The translations under genes were made by a program, and so were the position numbers. Shown here in pieces: positions 11,543-22,400 of a DNA stretch of 64,000 nt. Position 1 is the first letter of the stretch. The number at the start of each line of letters is the position of its first letter. A model generated the notes under the pieces. That model worked only from the letters and a program-made list of their open reading frames with translations, was not told where the DNA came from and did not search any database. This stretch comes from Rhinopomastus cyanomelas (Eukaryota > Chordata > Aves > Bucerotiformes > Rhinopomastidae): positions 18,276-82,275 of the forward strand of contig VXBP01000242.1 of the NCBI GenBank assembly GCA_013400115.1, in the 5' to 3' direction.

Positions 11543-11797
11543 AATCACAGAATCACAGAACATTAGGGATTGGAAGGGACCTCAAAAGATCATCCAGTCC
11601 AATTCCCCTGCCACAGCAGGACCACCTAGACCAAGTCACACAGAACATCTCCAGGTGGGTTTTAAACATCTCCAGAGAAGGAGACTCCACAACCCCCCTG
11701 GGCAGCCCCTTCCAGTGCTCCGTCACCCTCACCATGAAGAAGTTCCTTCCAATATTGATGTGGAGCCTCCTATGTTCCAGCTCACACCCACTGTCCC
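11543..11797 (-). mobile_element. CR1 type A, left arm of a head-to-head pair
   Basis: It starts with AATCACAGAATCACAG and ends at CTCACACCCACTGTCCC, where the next CR1 begins in the opposite orientation. It has a complete 3' terminus. Confidence 0.93.
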
Positions 11798-12258
11798 AGG
11801 GCACGGAACTGCTGGAGAGATTACAGCACAGAGCTACAGAGATGATGGAGGGAGTAGAACACCTCCCATGTGAGGAAAGGTTGAGGGAGCTGGGTCTCTA
11901 GAGCTTGGAGAAAAGGAGACTGAGGGGTGACCTCATGAATGCTGATAAATATGTGAAGGGTGGGTGTCAGGAGGATGGAGCCAGGCTCTGCTCAGGGTCC
12001 TCTAGTACAACAAGGGGCAATGGGTGTGAGCTGGAACAGAGGAGGTTCCACATCAATATGAGAAGGAACTTCTTCCCAGTGAGGGTGACAGGGCACTGGA
12101 AGGGGCTGCCCAGGGGGGTTGTGGAGTCTCCTTCATTTAAAACCGCCTGGATGTGTTCCTGTGTGACTTGGTCTAGGTGGTCCTGCTGTGGCAGGGGGAC
12201 TGGTCTAGACCATCTTTCTGAGGTCCCTTCCAATCCCTGATGTTCTGTGGTTGTGTGG
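11798..12258 (+). mobile_element. CR1 type A, right arm of a head-to-head pair
   Basis: Sense copy from GGGCACGGAACTGCTGGAG through ORF2 C-terminal coding sequence to TGATGTTCTGTGGTTGTG. It has an independent 3' terminus, so this is a second insertion and not a 5' inversion of its neighbour. Confidence 0.93.
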
Positions 12259-12995
12259 TTATGTAACACACCCTAGGGTGAAACCGTTTCTCAGCAGAGC
12301 AGCCTGCTGAAGGAATCCTCAGACTTCAACTTCCACACAGCAAGTCTCTTGGAAAAAATTCCACGCAGACACCTGTGGCTTTGAGAAGCCTCACTTTGCT
12401 CTAGTGACTACAAACTGCCCTCTTCACACAGCTACAACAACCGCTCCTAAAATTCCTAATCTGTCCTGGCATCTTTCACTGCCCCAGGAATTTTGCTTTT
12501 GGTGTTTGAGGGACAACAAGAACTGCAACACACATCTTTACGCAAGCGAAGAAACAGCTAAAGGTTACGGGGTCTGGAAACACTGGCTGAGTTAGCAAAG
12601 GAACACTCGGAAACAAAGGCAGCTCCCAGGGGTTGTGCTCTGCGCTCATCGGAAGGAAACACAGCGAGCTGGAAACGTGCCGTCCTGAAGCCAAGGCTTT
12701 CCCGAGATAAGGCTCCAAAACAAAAGTTCTGTGAACTCAGGAAAAAACCCAGCGTGAGGATTTACAGCAGCTGGGTATCAACAAGTGTTTTGGGCAGGGG
12801 AAAGCACACAGGGCAGAAGAGAAAACCAACCCAGACAGAAGTCGCAGGGCATCTGCACATTTTAAAGGCACGTACTGCTAAGAGACAGCTGTCAACAGCT
12901 GGTCTTATCTGTACTTACTGGAGCTGCAAAGACAGAGAGCAAAGGAGGAGGAGGAGAGACAGCGAAGGAAAGAGGAGGAATGAAATCAGACTCAC
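12259..12995. other. Unique sequence downstream of the exon (5' part of its intron)
   Basis: If the minus-strand exon at 13080-12996 is real, this is the first 700 bases or so of the following intron. A purine-rich stretch of GGAGGAGGAGAG type lies at about 12938-12975, just inside the donor. No repeat was recognised. Confidence 0.4.
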
Positions 12996-13080
12996 CAATT
13001 GTAAAGCTATAGCCATCGATGCTGAAAGTAGCACTTCGGCATTTCTTAAATCCTTCCTTTCTGCTGCTTGGCTCAGTCAT
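12996..13080 (-). CDS. PDE1C: Putative first coding exon of PDE1C (Ca2+/calmodulin-dependent cyclic nucleotide phosphodiesterase)
   Basis: Seen: an ATG at 13080-13078 with A at -3, then 28 codons (MTEPSSRKEGFKKC, RSATFSIDGYSFTI) plus one base, followed directly by GTGAGT at 12995-12990. This is a consensus splice donor in phase 1. The last base is G, so the next codon is Gly, Ala, Asp, Glu or Val. From memory, the segment KKCRSATFSIDGYSFTI followed by Val is the N-terminus of a long isoform of PDE1C, which hydrolyses cAMP and cGMP and is activated by calmodulin. The catalytic HD domain would lie in later exons, outside this window. Kinase-like RKEGFKKCRS basic and serine residues are visible, but there is no known domain. 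The frame is open upstream to 13227, so an earlier start is possible. I could not verify the identity by alignment. The gene name is tentative; the exon call is stronger. Confidence 0.6.
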
Positions 13081-13099
13081 GATCCTGCCAGCTTGTACT

Positions 13100-13345
13100 T
13101 TCAGCACAAGCTTTTCCCTCCTGCTGCGGAAACAGAGCGTTTGAGCCTTAGCTGCCCTTGAGGATCTGCCTGTGACAGCTCGCACACCCAACCTCACGCA
13201 TCTCCCAGTGCGGGGAGCCAAATCCAAGAGGCACCCAGCAGCTTACTCCTCCCCCCAACACTCTCGCTGGCATGTTAGCGACGTGCCAACTCCGAGCTTA
13301 ACCACGGGTTAGAGGCTCCCGTATCGCAAGCAGCAGTCAATTAGC
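13100..13345 (-). promoter_or_regulatory. CpG-enriched, promoter-like block before the exon
   Basis: About 13 CpG dinucleotides occur in roughly 225 bases, in a window that is otherwise CpG-poor. They lie directly upstream of the coding exon in its orientation. I see no convincing TATA box. The block could be an alternative promoter with the transcript starting here, or simply 5' untranslated exon sequence. Confidence 0.4.
13121..13140 (-). other. Candidate 3' splice site upstream of the coding exon
   Basis: On the minus strand, CGCTCTGTTTCCGCAGCAG gives a pyrimidine-rich tract and a tandem NAGNAG acceptor. Exon starts would be at 13123 or 13120. Use of this site would make the exon internal, with about 40 bases of 5' untranslated sequence before the ATG, spliced to an upstream exon. 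Confidence 0.4.
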
Positions 13346-13925
13346 ACCAGCCTAACGAGTCAATAAGCCAGCTGTAGCTGTCAAATCCCTACGTAGGAGT
13401 CAGCACACAATTGAAAAAAGATGAAGGGTTCGGTTTTGCTGTGATCTACCCTCTGTGCGGTCCCTGTGACGCCGCAGCCCCTGCCCTCTGTGGCTCCCCT
13501 GGCTCACAGGGATTTCTGACTTGCAGCAAACTGTATTCCAGCTGCAGCCCTTTGAATACGAGCAGCATGTTTTAATCACTAGAGACATAATGGATCAATC
13601 CTCAGTTACAGCATCAATCACCTACTTCCACCAACGGCAAGCCTCTGGAAGTACAACCGGCGGCAGAGCGCAAGACGTTATCAGAACACACACGAGTGAC
13701 TGGGGAAACAACAGCAAGAGTTCAGCAGCAGCGATGACAAACTGACAAACATGTACGGGCACACACAGACAAAAGTCTCCCGAGCTCTTCCTCCACCTGG
13801 TGGCTCATCACATGGTTTGTAAACTCCTCTCTACAGGTTTTTTACTCGGGGATGTTTAAAAAAGTGACTCAGTGCTTACAGCAATCTGCTGGAAGAGGCG
13901 ACGAATCACCCCTGTCCTATGAAGT
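13346..13925. other. Unique sequence upstream of the exon, with a CTCF-like site
   Basis: No transposon was recognised. CCACCTGGTGGC at 13793-13804 reads GCCACCAGGTGGAGG on the minus strand and differs from the CTCF core pattern CCASYAGRKGGCRS at one position. Confidence 0.35.
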
Positions 13926-14371
13926 TCAGAGTCCAGTGCAGAGCCACAAAGATGATGGAGTAGAACATCTCCCTGATGAGGAAAGGCTGAGGGAGCTGAG
14001 CATCTTTAGCTTGGAGAAAAGGAGACCGAGGGGTGACCTCATTAACGTTTATAAATATGTGAAGGGTGGGTGTCAGGAGGATGGAGCCAGGCTCTGCTCA
14101 GGGGCATCTACTGATAGGACAAGGGGCAGTGGGTACGAGCTGGAACAGAGGAGGTTCCACATCAATATGAGAAGGAACTTCTTCATGGTGAGGGTGACAG
14201 AGCCCTGGAAGGGGCTGCCCTGGGGGGTTGTGGAGTCTCCTTCTCTAGAGACTTTTTAAAACCCACCTGGAGATGTTCCTGTGTGACCTGGTCTAGGTGA
14301 CCCTGCTGTGGCAAGGGGATTGGACTAGACAATCATTCTGAGGTTCCCTTCCAATCCCTAATGTTCTGTGA
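13926..14371 (+). mobile_element. CR1 type A, about 445 bp
   Basis: Sense copy from CAGAGTCCAGTGCAGAGC through ATCTCCCTGATGAGG and the ORF2 C-terminal frame to CCCTAATGTTCTGTGAAGG. A 135-codon frame at 13852-14259 includes the C-terminal CR1 ORF2 residues but begins outside the element. Confidence 0.95.
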
Positions 14372-14775
14372 AGGCTGGCAAAGTTTTCACCAAGGGTAGC
14401 AGCCAGACACAGCTTTACAGAGACATCCAAGAAGACACTGACAGCATCTTAATGGTCCCAACTCAGCAAATCTGTGCAACATTTTCTTTCCTCTACTGGA
14501 CATTAATACCACAACATGCTACTACATCGCTCCAGTTTTTGAGGTTTCCAAGCACAAGAGTAAGTTCCAGCTGAATTCATCAGGTTTTGCATTGTTCTGG
14601 GTAGAAACCACACAGGAACAAGCTTCCAGGAGACTTCCACTAAAAGAGCAGCTGGGCCACCACTGGGTAAAAGCTTGCCCAAAGCACACCACCGAGTTTA
14701 CAAAACATCTGCAAACCCAGCCTGTGTTTAAGGCATAAACCTCACCCTGCTCTTGGGTTCTCAACAAAAGCTTGT
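14372..14775. other. Unique non-coding spacer
   Basis: No repeat or exon was recognised. Confidence 0.35.
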
Positions 14776-14869
14776 CAGAATCAAAGAACATCAGGGACTG
14801 GAAGGGACCTGGAAAGATCATCTAGACCAATCCCCCTGCCACAGCAGGACCACCTAGACCAAGTGGCAC
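14776..14869 (-). mobile_element. CR1 type A tail, about 94 bp
   Basis: CAGAATCAAAGAACATCAGG through CCACCTAGACCAAGTGGCAC. Only the 3' end is present. Confidence 0.93.
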
Positions 14870-16977
14870 GGGATAAAAATTGTGTGTTTTTTAAATCCTC
14901 TTTCTTCAAAGGACAGCAAGAAGCTGCTACTGAACCCCAGGAGTTCATTTCCATTCCCCATTGAAGAGCCTCATCCAAACATCCCTTCTCAATTAGCCAT
15001 TTGTTCTTAAATATTTGGGTGCTCAATAATAGAAGGCAAGTTAATTTATCAACAAGCTGCTTGCCGTGAGGACTTAGGGTTGGTTTTTCTACAGGAGGGA
15101 AGCCCTGGTCCTGCAGATTTCTTGGTCCATCAAGCCTGAAGTGTGAAATAATCAAGCTAATTAATATTACACATCCAACACTTGCACTTGCAATTACTTG
15201 TGACCTCAGCAGGGCAGGCACAGGGTAGGAATTTAAAGGAGTTGCTGCTATAAAGGCAGTGAAGAATTCTCAGGCAGTTTAGTGGAGTTCATCATGTAGC
15301 TGCCTCTCCCAAAAGATGTAGAGAACCAGTCCAAGTATAAAGTGTTTCTGAGGAATCATTTTCTCTGTCGCTGGGTATATGGGTCAGACAAGCACTAAAG
15401 CTCTGCCTAAGAAAGCAAAAGCAGGGAGAATTACTCACGCTGTATCTAGAAAGCAGAAAATTAAATGTTATCCAAAGGAAAGGTAAACATTGGAACTATC
15501 AGGGGCTGGGGTTTTTTAATCTTATCTCTTTGATGGCACCAATTTTTCCCCTTCAGCCATAAAGCACCAATTAAGGAAGAAAAATTGGGAGAAGATATTA
15601 GAGATGATTGTGACATTTTAGTTTCAGGAGAAACTTTATTCAACAGAAAAGAAAAAGCAGATGGTCTCACTCACTCCTGAGCTTGGTCCATGTACTCATG
15701 TAGGAAGCAGGAGTGTTGTCTTAGCTTTGCTCAGGAGACCACCCACACCACCACCACATTGCTCACTGGTCATCACCTTCAGTGCCACTACAGCCCCTTT
15801 GCACAGACTACCTGCGGGCAAATGACCTGGCCCTTCAGTGGCCCTTCCACCTGCATTACCCTGCAGTGGTACTTTCTTCAAGCTCCAACTAAGAGGGAGT
15901 CAAGTCACTGTAATCCTTTCATAACTTTATTTAGGTCAAAGTGAACAATCCCCCAGGAATAGTAAAGATGGGTCACTCAGCAGGGCAAAGGGATCAAATA
16001 AGGCAAGAAGATCAGTCTCCCACATCCCTGGAGAAGGCCCTAAACTGGATGTTTGCTGCAGGATGCTGTCTCCTCTCCCTTTAAAACTGACCTCAAGGTG
16101 AAAAGGGAAAAGTCTTGACCGGCAACTTTTTTAAGAAGCAGTTTTTTCTCAGCTCTAGTACAAATCCAGCTGCTCAAAGACTCACTAAATCATATCAGTA
16201 TTGGGATGCAAGGGCCAGTCTGATTCCTTGCATTTTGCTGGGTGGCTCTTGGCTAGATTTCAGCTCTACCTGCCACTTACACGCTGCTTTCCATCCAATC
16301 CCTACGGATTCCCTCAGGATACAGCACATTGCCTGTCCTTCCCTCCCAGGCAGTACCAAGAAGGGTCCTTGTGGCTGCAGCTCAGCGCCGTGTAGAGCAA
16401 TCCTTGTGTGTCATTTGTAAGCCCCCTGGGGAGCCCTTCGAACTGAAAAGCACATTGTGAATTGAAAATATTTATTATTATTGCTGTAAACAGACCTGGG
16501 GAATCCATGGCAACATTCAATTTGTTAACACGTCACAGAATCCCTCTCCTTTAAACATGTACAAGAGTTTGCCTGTTGTCAGGAAGCCTGTTTTAACCAA
16601 AGACAACATCAGCTTAACCCAAATATCTGTCCAGTCTGCCATACTCCAACAGAAGGAAGCTGTGAATAAGCAGTCACCTACAACTAACAGATCCAACATC
16701 ATCTTTCGAGATCCCTAGGCAGCCTGTTTCTGCCCTGCAGTACAAAAGTGCCCATTTTTATGTAAATTAAAGACTTTTACTTGATGTTTGTACCCAAATA
16801 TTTTGCCTATCGTATCTGGGATTTGACATAACCAGATGCATGAAGAAGTATCTCCGTGGCTCAGCTCACAGGCATGACTTCTTGTTTCAGTCCTATCTCC
16901 TCTGGCTCTTGTAGTATGAGAGGGGGAAAATTAAAGCATTCAGTATAGTCCCAGCTGCACAGAAGCCAGACAAAACT
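14870..16977. other. CR1-free 2.1-kb stretch
   Basis: I recognise no repeat or exon. The 146-codon minus frame 15221-14781 runs into the CR1 tail on its left and has no domain. At 15930-15945, AGGTCAAAGTGAAC resembles a nuclear-receptor DR1 half-site pair, but a single motif is weak evidence. Confidence 0.35.
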
Positions 16978-17185
16978 CACAGAATCACAGAACCTTAGGG
17001 ATTGGAAAGGACCTCAAAAGATCATCTAGTCCTATCCCCCTGCCACAGCAGGACCACCTAGACCCAGTCGCACAGGAACATATCTGGGTGAGTTTTAGAC
17101 GTCTCCAGAGAAGGAGACTCCACAACCTCCCTGGGCAGCCCCTTCCAGTGCTTTGTCTCCCTCACTGGGAAGAAGTTCCTTCTCC
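16978..17185 (-). mobile_element. CR1 type A, about 208 bp
   Basis: TCACAGAATCACAGAACC through GGGAAGAAGTTCCTTCTCCC. The 3' end is complete; the copy is truncated in the ORF2 C-terminal region. Confidence 0.95.
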
Positions 17186-18160
17186 CACTCACTTCAGCAA
17201 GCACAGGGCATTATCCTCTCACTGCTCCATGCTTATACTCTTGTTGGCTCGGTTCCTAACATAGTCAAATTTCACAGGAGCACTGATGAATCTAGAGCTA
17301 AGGCATCCACATGCCTTTTAGTCCCTGAAGTCAGCAAAACTGAGATCTCTGAAGTTTTATATTTTTCAGAAGCATCCCAGGTATCCTAAAACCTACTGAC
17401 AAACTGACATCAAACCAACAGCATTCCTGGGACTATCCGGCAACTGATACGACTGGAAGATTTTCCTTTTCATCTTGTCAGAGGGATTTTTGATCCTCAT
17501 GGTACTTGCACTATAATTTACTTACTGATGGATTTGTGTTTGTTCCTTCCCTCTACTCCTTCTTGAGAAGTCAGCACTTTGTGGAACAGCAGCAACTAGC
17601 TGGTGTCTGCATCCAGATGACTGCACCCCACTTGATTCTCTAGCAGGCATCACTCTGGGTGATGATTTGGGTTGTGGCCAGTCAAATCATAAAAGCCATT
17701 ATTTTGCTTTGCAAGTCACTCATTGGACCACCAGTGGCTTTTTCACCTCCTTGCATTTCTTCCTTCTCCCTGTTCTGCAAAGCTAATTTTAAGGGCTTTT
17801 GATAATGGTAAAGGAATGCACAGACTTGCTTTATCTACAATGGGGAAGTCTCGAGGACACGCTACACCAGACAGACCAAGGAGGCACCTCTCCTGTTGGT
17901 GCAAACCAGTGCAACTCAGCAAAGCTGCTCCACCTATTAAGATCAAGATCTGCTCTTTCCCCTCCAGTCTGGAGGGCAAACTGAGCTGCATTGCTTGAAC
18001 AGCTTCTTATCAGCCAGAGTCCTGAATGCCACCCCCCCCATACTAGTATTTGGTTTTAGCATACCCATGGTAGTTGAAGATTAACCACCCCCCAAAGGGG
18101 TAAAGTTTGCTTTTCCCTAGTCTTAGGCATTGTGAGGATATTTGGCTTTCATCTGTATTA
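17186..18160. other. Unique non-coding sequence
   Basis: Frames at 17723-17998 overlap on the two strands and show no domain. No repeat was recognised. Confidence 0.35.
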
Positions 18161-18519
18161 CACAGAATCAGAGAATCATCAAGGTTGGAAAAGACCTTCA
18201 GGATCATCCAGTCCAACTGTCCACCCTACAACCACTAACCCATCCCCTGAAACACCCATGTTTTGAACCTTTTCAAGAACAGTGCCTCCACCCCTTCCTT
18301 TTTCAAGGCCTCCCCACCCTTTCTGGGAAGAAGTTTTTCCAAATATTCAATCTGAGCCTCCCTTGGCACAACCTGACCCCATTTCCTCTTGTCCTATTCG
18401 TAGTCACTGGGGAGAAGAGGCCAACAGCTGCCTCACTACAACCTCCCTTCAGGTAGTCATGGAGAGCAATGAGGTCTCACCTCAGCCTCCTCTTCTCCAG
18501 CCTCAGCTCCCTTACCTCT
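18161..18519 (-). mobile_element. CR1 type B, about 360 bp
   Basis: CACAGAATCAGAGAATCATC, AAGGTTGGAAAAGACCTTC, CTGGGAAGAAGTTTTTCC and CAACCTCCCTTCAGG occur in CR1 order. The copy ends at CAGCTCCCTTACCTC. Confidence 0.9.
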
Positions 18520-18650
18520 AGCTAGATTTTACTCTTTAATTCAAACTGTGGTCTGGAAAGGATAAAGCATTAGAGTTATCACAAGAACTACACTCTTAAG
18601 TTACCGTGAACAAAACAAAAAGCACCCAGGTGAAAACAACCTAACACTCC

Positions 18651-18745
18651 AGAGCTCTGAGATCATCAAGTCCAGCCTATGACCCAACAGCACCACAAAT
18701 TTGCTCCAAGCCATCTGCATCTCTGAAGACATCTGCAATGTCATC
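18651..18745 (-). mobile_element. Possible decayed CR1 fragment
   Basis: GAGATCATCAAGTCCAGCC and a following stretch are compatible with an old CR1 3' region, but the octamer end is lost. Confidence 0.5.
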
Positions 18746-19246
18746 ACTCATACCAACACCAGTAAGTACAACAGGCGACAGCTCTAACTTCTCTTAGCAG
18801 TTATCCCAACCCAGACTTGCCTGCTACAGCCACACAGTCCCCAGGCACAAGCTTTATTTTGGAAGATCAGAGTCCTTGATGCTAAGTGAAGGCAGACTGT
18901 TTGCAGAACTGCTCCCTTTGTTGACACAGACACACCTGAATAAGTGGAAATTAAGCCTCAGAAAGCTGGTTTGAAATGTACACACAACACACACCTCCAC
19001 ACAAACACCTTTTTGTACCACACCGATGATTGTCCTACCCTGTCCCTTAGGGCTGAGCAGCACAATTGTCTTATCCCCAGAAGAACTGAGTCAGCAAATA
19101 TCACTCTGAAAGGGCAGGGAGAAGCAGGGGCTTCCACATTACCATTGTTCTGGGATCTTCGTTAATGGCAGGACTAGATACTTTACTCATTAGGTTTATC
19201 ACCCATCAAACTAGGACAATACTTAAGCTAATGAAAGCAAATTAGC
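18746..19246. other. Unique non-coding sequence, CA-rich near 18970-19015
   Basis: A degenerate CA-rich run (ACACACAACACACACC) lies near 18980. No other feature was recognised. Confidence 0.35.
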
Positions 19247-19342
19247 TTAGTGGGCAACCTGGTCTAGTGAGAGATGCATCTGCTCATTGCAGTTGAAACT
19301 GGATGATCTACAAGGTCCTTTCCAACCTAAGCCATTCTAGGA
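19247..19342 (+). mobile_element. CR1 type B tail
   Basis: AGTGGGCAACCTGGTCTAG, then AAACTGGATGATCTACAAGG and CCATTCTAGGA. Sense, 3' end only. Confidence 0.82.
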
Positions 19343-19346
19343 CAGA

Positions 19347-19402
19347 GATCATAGGATGTTAGGGGTTGGAAGGGACCCAAGAGATCATCGAGTCCAACCG
19401 GA
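19347..19402 (-). mobile_element. CR1 tail of a distinct subfamily, tail-to-tail with its neighbour
   Basis: GATCATAGGATGTTAGGGG, then TTGGAAGGGACCCAAGAG and ATCATCGAGTCCAACC. The same variant occurs at 37198-37255. It starts about 4 bp after the end of the plus copy, so the two 3' ends face each other. Confidence 0.8.
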
Positions 19403-22400
19403 GCAGGACAAAACTATCTAACACAGATCACAGAGTCATTCTATCTTAGTTTGCCTTGAGGAATAAGTTTGTGTTTGCTTAGAAGTTGGTTGTAGCCACA
19501 GAGAAGCTGAATCCTACCCTGAATCAGAGGAATTTATTCACTTGCAGGTTGGAGACAGGAAGCACCACTCTGCTGGCTCCTTCAGGATTCCTGCCCCCGT
19601 GACCAGGGTGGACTTTTGAGCAGCCCGTGCTCACATCGTAAGGGTTCTCCCTGGGTAGCCTGTCCATCCAAAGTCTGGCAAGTCCATCCAATGTCAAGTC
19701 AAGTGGACAGCTGCTGCCGTGAACCTACCTATGAGCAGTTTATTCCCCACCCACACAGAAGGGCCAAGAGCAGAAAACCTGCCTGAAAACCACCTAAAGC
19801 AGCAAATACTTCCAGCCATGCAAATGGAAAATTAGGAGAGCTCCTGGCTGCCTTCAGCGTGCCAGCGAAGAAGTGTGACAGGTCAAGGGCAGGAGACCCA
19901 AGGCAGCAACCCCATCACTGTAGGTCCCTGCACCAGTAAGAGCTTTGAAAGGTGAGAATTTGCAGAAGATTCAAGCAATTCATGGAAAACTTGGGTTTAT
20001 CCTATTTTTCCTCACGCATTCACAAAGGCCTTCTGCTTTGGGACTTGCTAAAATACTTTCAGTGACAAAAAAATGCCTTTGGAAGAAGAAGTGCTGATGG
20101 TAATTGCTGTAGTCTGTGTTATATTGGTATTTCAAACTTCTATGAGATTAGCTACATGTTCCAGTCTTGACTTCAGAACAGATTCCTGTGATCCAAAATG
20201 TGACTCAAATCTGAGCTGAGACACCAGGAGCTCAGAAAATATACATTTTTAATATTAGGCAAAATACCATTGTGACCTATTTACTTGACAAAAAAAACCC
20301 CCTAGTAAAATCCTGAAAGTTCACGGAATGAAGTCGTGCACTGCTGTTATCTGCACTTGCAATGGAGCTTGACAAATCTGTGCAGTGATTCATGAAGTAA
20401 CATTTTTATTTAAGAAACACCCCAGTCTCTCTTTGATGCTCTTCACAGCAATAATTCCTCGTGCTCTGCTGTGCAGTCCTGTTCAAAGTAGAGGTAACAC
20501 CTCCCACTAAGAAATTTGACTGTATTTCCTTCAACCGGTCAGATATCACACAACGGAGTCAGCAGTGCTTTCCCCCAGTCAAGGCTCTTTACAGAACTTC
20601 TTTCTAGCCCACTATACCTGAACAGGTTGCCACAAACACTAAATTCACATCTCTTAATGTCCTTCCATCTTTCCAACATCCTCCTGTTGGGCTATATGGC
20701 CTCCCCCCAGGCACCAGCTGACAAGACAAGGGAAAGCCTGTAGGATGTGGCTTCTGGTGACAAATGTCTTCCACCAGCATCACTTTTAAGCTCCGGGCCC
20801 TGCTAAGCAAGGTGGCCTTGGGACAGCCCCTCTCTCCTCCTGGAAGATTCCCAGCAGCAGCTGGCCAAGGGGTCACAGAACTACTTCCTCCTGATCCAGC
20901 AGAACACCAGAGGAAAGACAGACTGAGGGGCTGGGCTGCAGGTAGGATAGCCACTTCCTGCAAGAAATACCATACAGAAAGCTTGGTATGGTTTGTCATG
21001 ACATCAGCATCTATCTGTGTGTGCAACAGGACACACAACCCTTAGAACATCACACAGAAGCTGGCAGATACGTTCCATGAGAAGCAGCAGCTGTATCTGT
21101 TCACCTGTATGTGATGACACGTCAATGTAGAGTCATGTTCCTTACAACCCAAGTGATGAACCCTTTGGGCTCGTGTTCTGGACCCACTTTGAGCAAGGTC
21201 TGTGCAGCTGAACAATCACAGCTGCCTCTCTTGCCACCCCACAAGTCCTCAGGACAAAGGAGGACTGGGGAAATTGAGCTCACTGAGTTGTTCATCTGAT
21301 GAGCATTATCATCTATTTCCCATTGTTTCACCCATCTTGAAGAGCTGGGAGAACACCTATGGGCTTCTGAGTTTCAGGGGTGTTCTCCATTTTGCTCCTG
21401 CGAGGAGCAGGCAGTGCTTGCTTGCCACAGATTAGCAGCAGCATGAATATCTGTCACCAGTAACACCCTGCCAGCCAGCACCTTCCCCTCCCATGTCCTG
21501 AAGCACTCCTGGCTTGCCGAGTCTGTCTCAGATAGCTCTGAAACAAGAAAACATTGAATGGCTGCTCCTGCAAGAAGTCTTCAAAATTCGAGGTATTTAA
21601 GGAATGGAACAAGCAAGAACGGGCTCCGTGTGCATCTGCTGTGAAAGGCTGATGCTTGGCCTCTCAGATGCAGCATCTCCAGGCAGAACGCCACACCCAA
21701 AGTTTGGCCAGTTAGTAGAACCACTGGACAAGCAGGTGTCTGACTTGGGCCAGGCTTAAAAATCAAGATTATGCAGGCAGGGCCCATTGTGCTGGCAGCA
21801 CGAAAGCATGAAGCTAAAGGACAGGGCAAGAGGGACCTTCTGAGACACTCCATGCAGACACCCGAACTCAGACGGGCCACCCATCAGAAATGAACAGGAG
21901 AGCAGAGAAAGGCCACCATCTCCAGGGCATGGCAGGGGCCAGAGGTCAGGCTGGGTTGATCATGAGACAGTGCTTGACCCAAGCCAGTCAGCACAGCTCC
22001 CAGCTGCTCTATGGTAAAGCTACTCAGGTCCCCAAGCGCTCAGGGTGTCACCTTTGGGCAGACAGTCGTGCTCAGGAAGAAAAGACAGAGCAGCCCACAA
22101 GCATCTCACAAGCTCTCTGGTGTCTGAAGTTAGAAGCTGGGTCAGTCAGCTTGTCTCACTAACTTTAAGAGACACCAGTTCAAGTATCCCAGTTATAATG
22201 GAAAAGCTACATAAATTGAATGCAATACATACGATAACACAAATCAAGGGATGCCACGCTTCTTGCAGGATGGTGGCTGGGGATAGAAGACAACACTCAA
22301 ACATTGGCAGAGAAGAGTCTCCTACGTGCTTTAACCATTGCCCATTCTCAAACTAGAGTAGAAGCCAACAGAAAGACATAACCAGGGCAAGACTCCAAAC

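Noticed and set aside
11543..12258. 5' inversion by twin priming
   Set aside because: Both arms end in their own complete CR1 3' termini, so two insertions are needed.
15930..15945. Nuclear-receptor DR1-like motif
   Set aside because: One imperfect motif in 2 kb of unique sequence is expected by chance.
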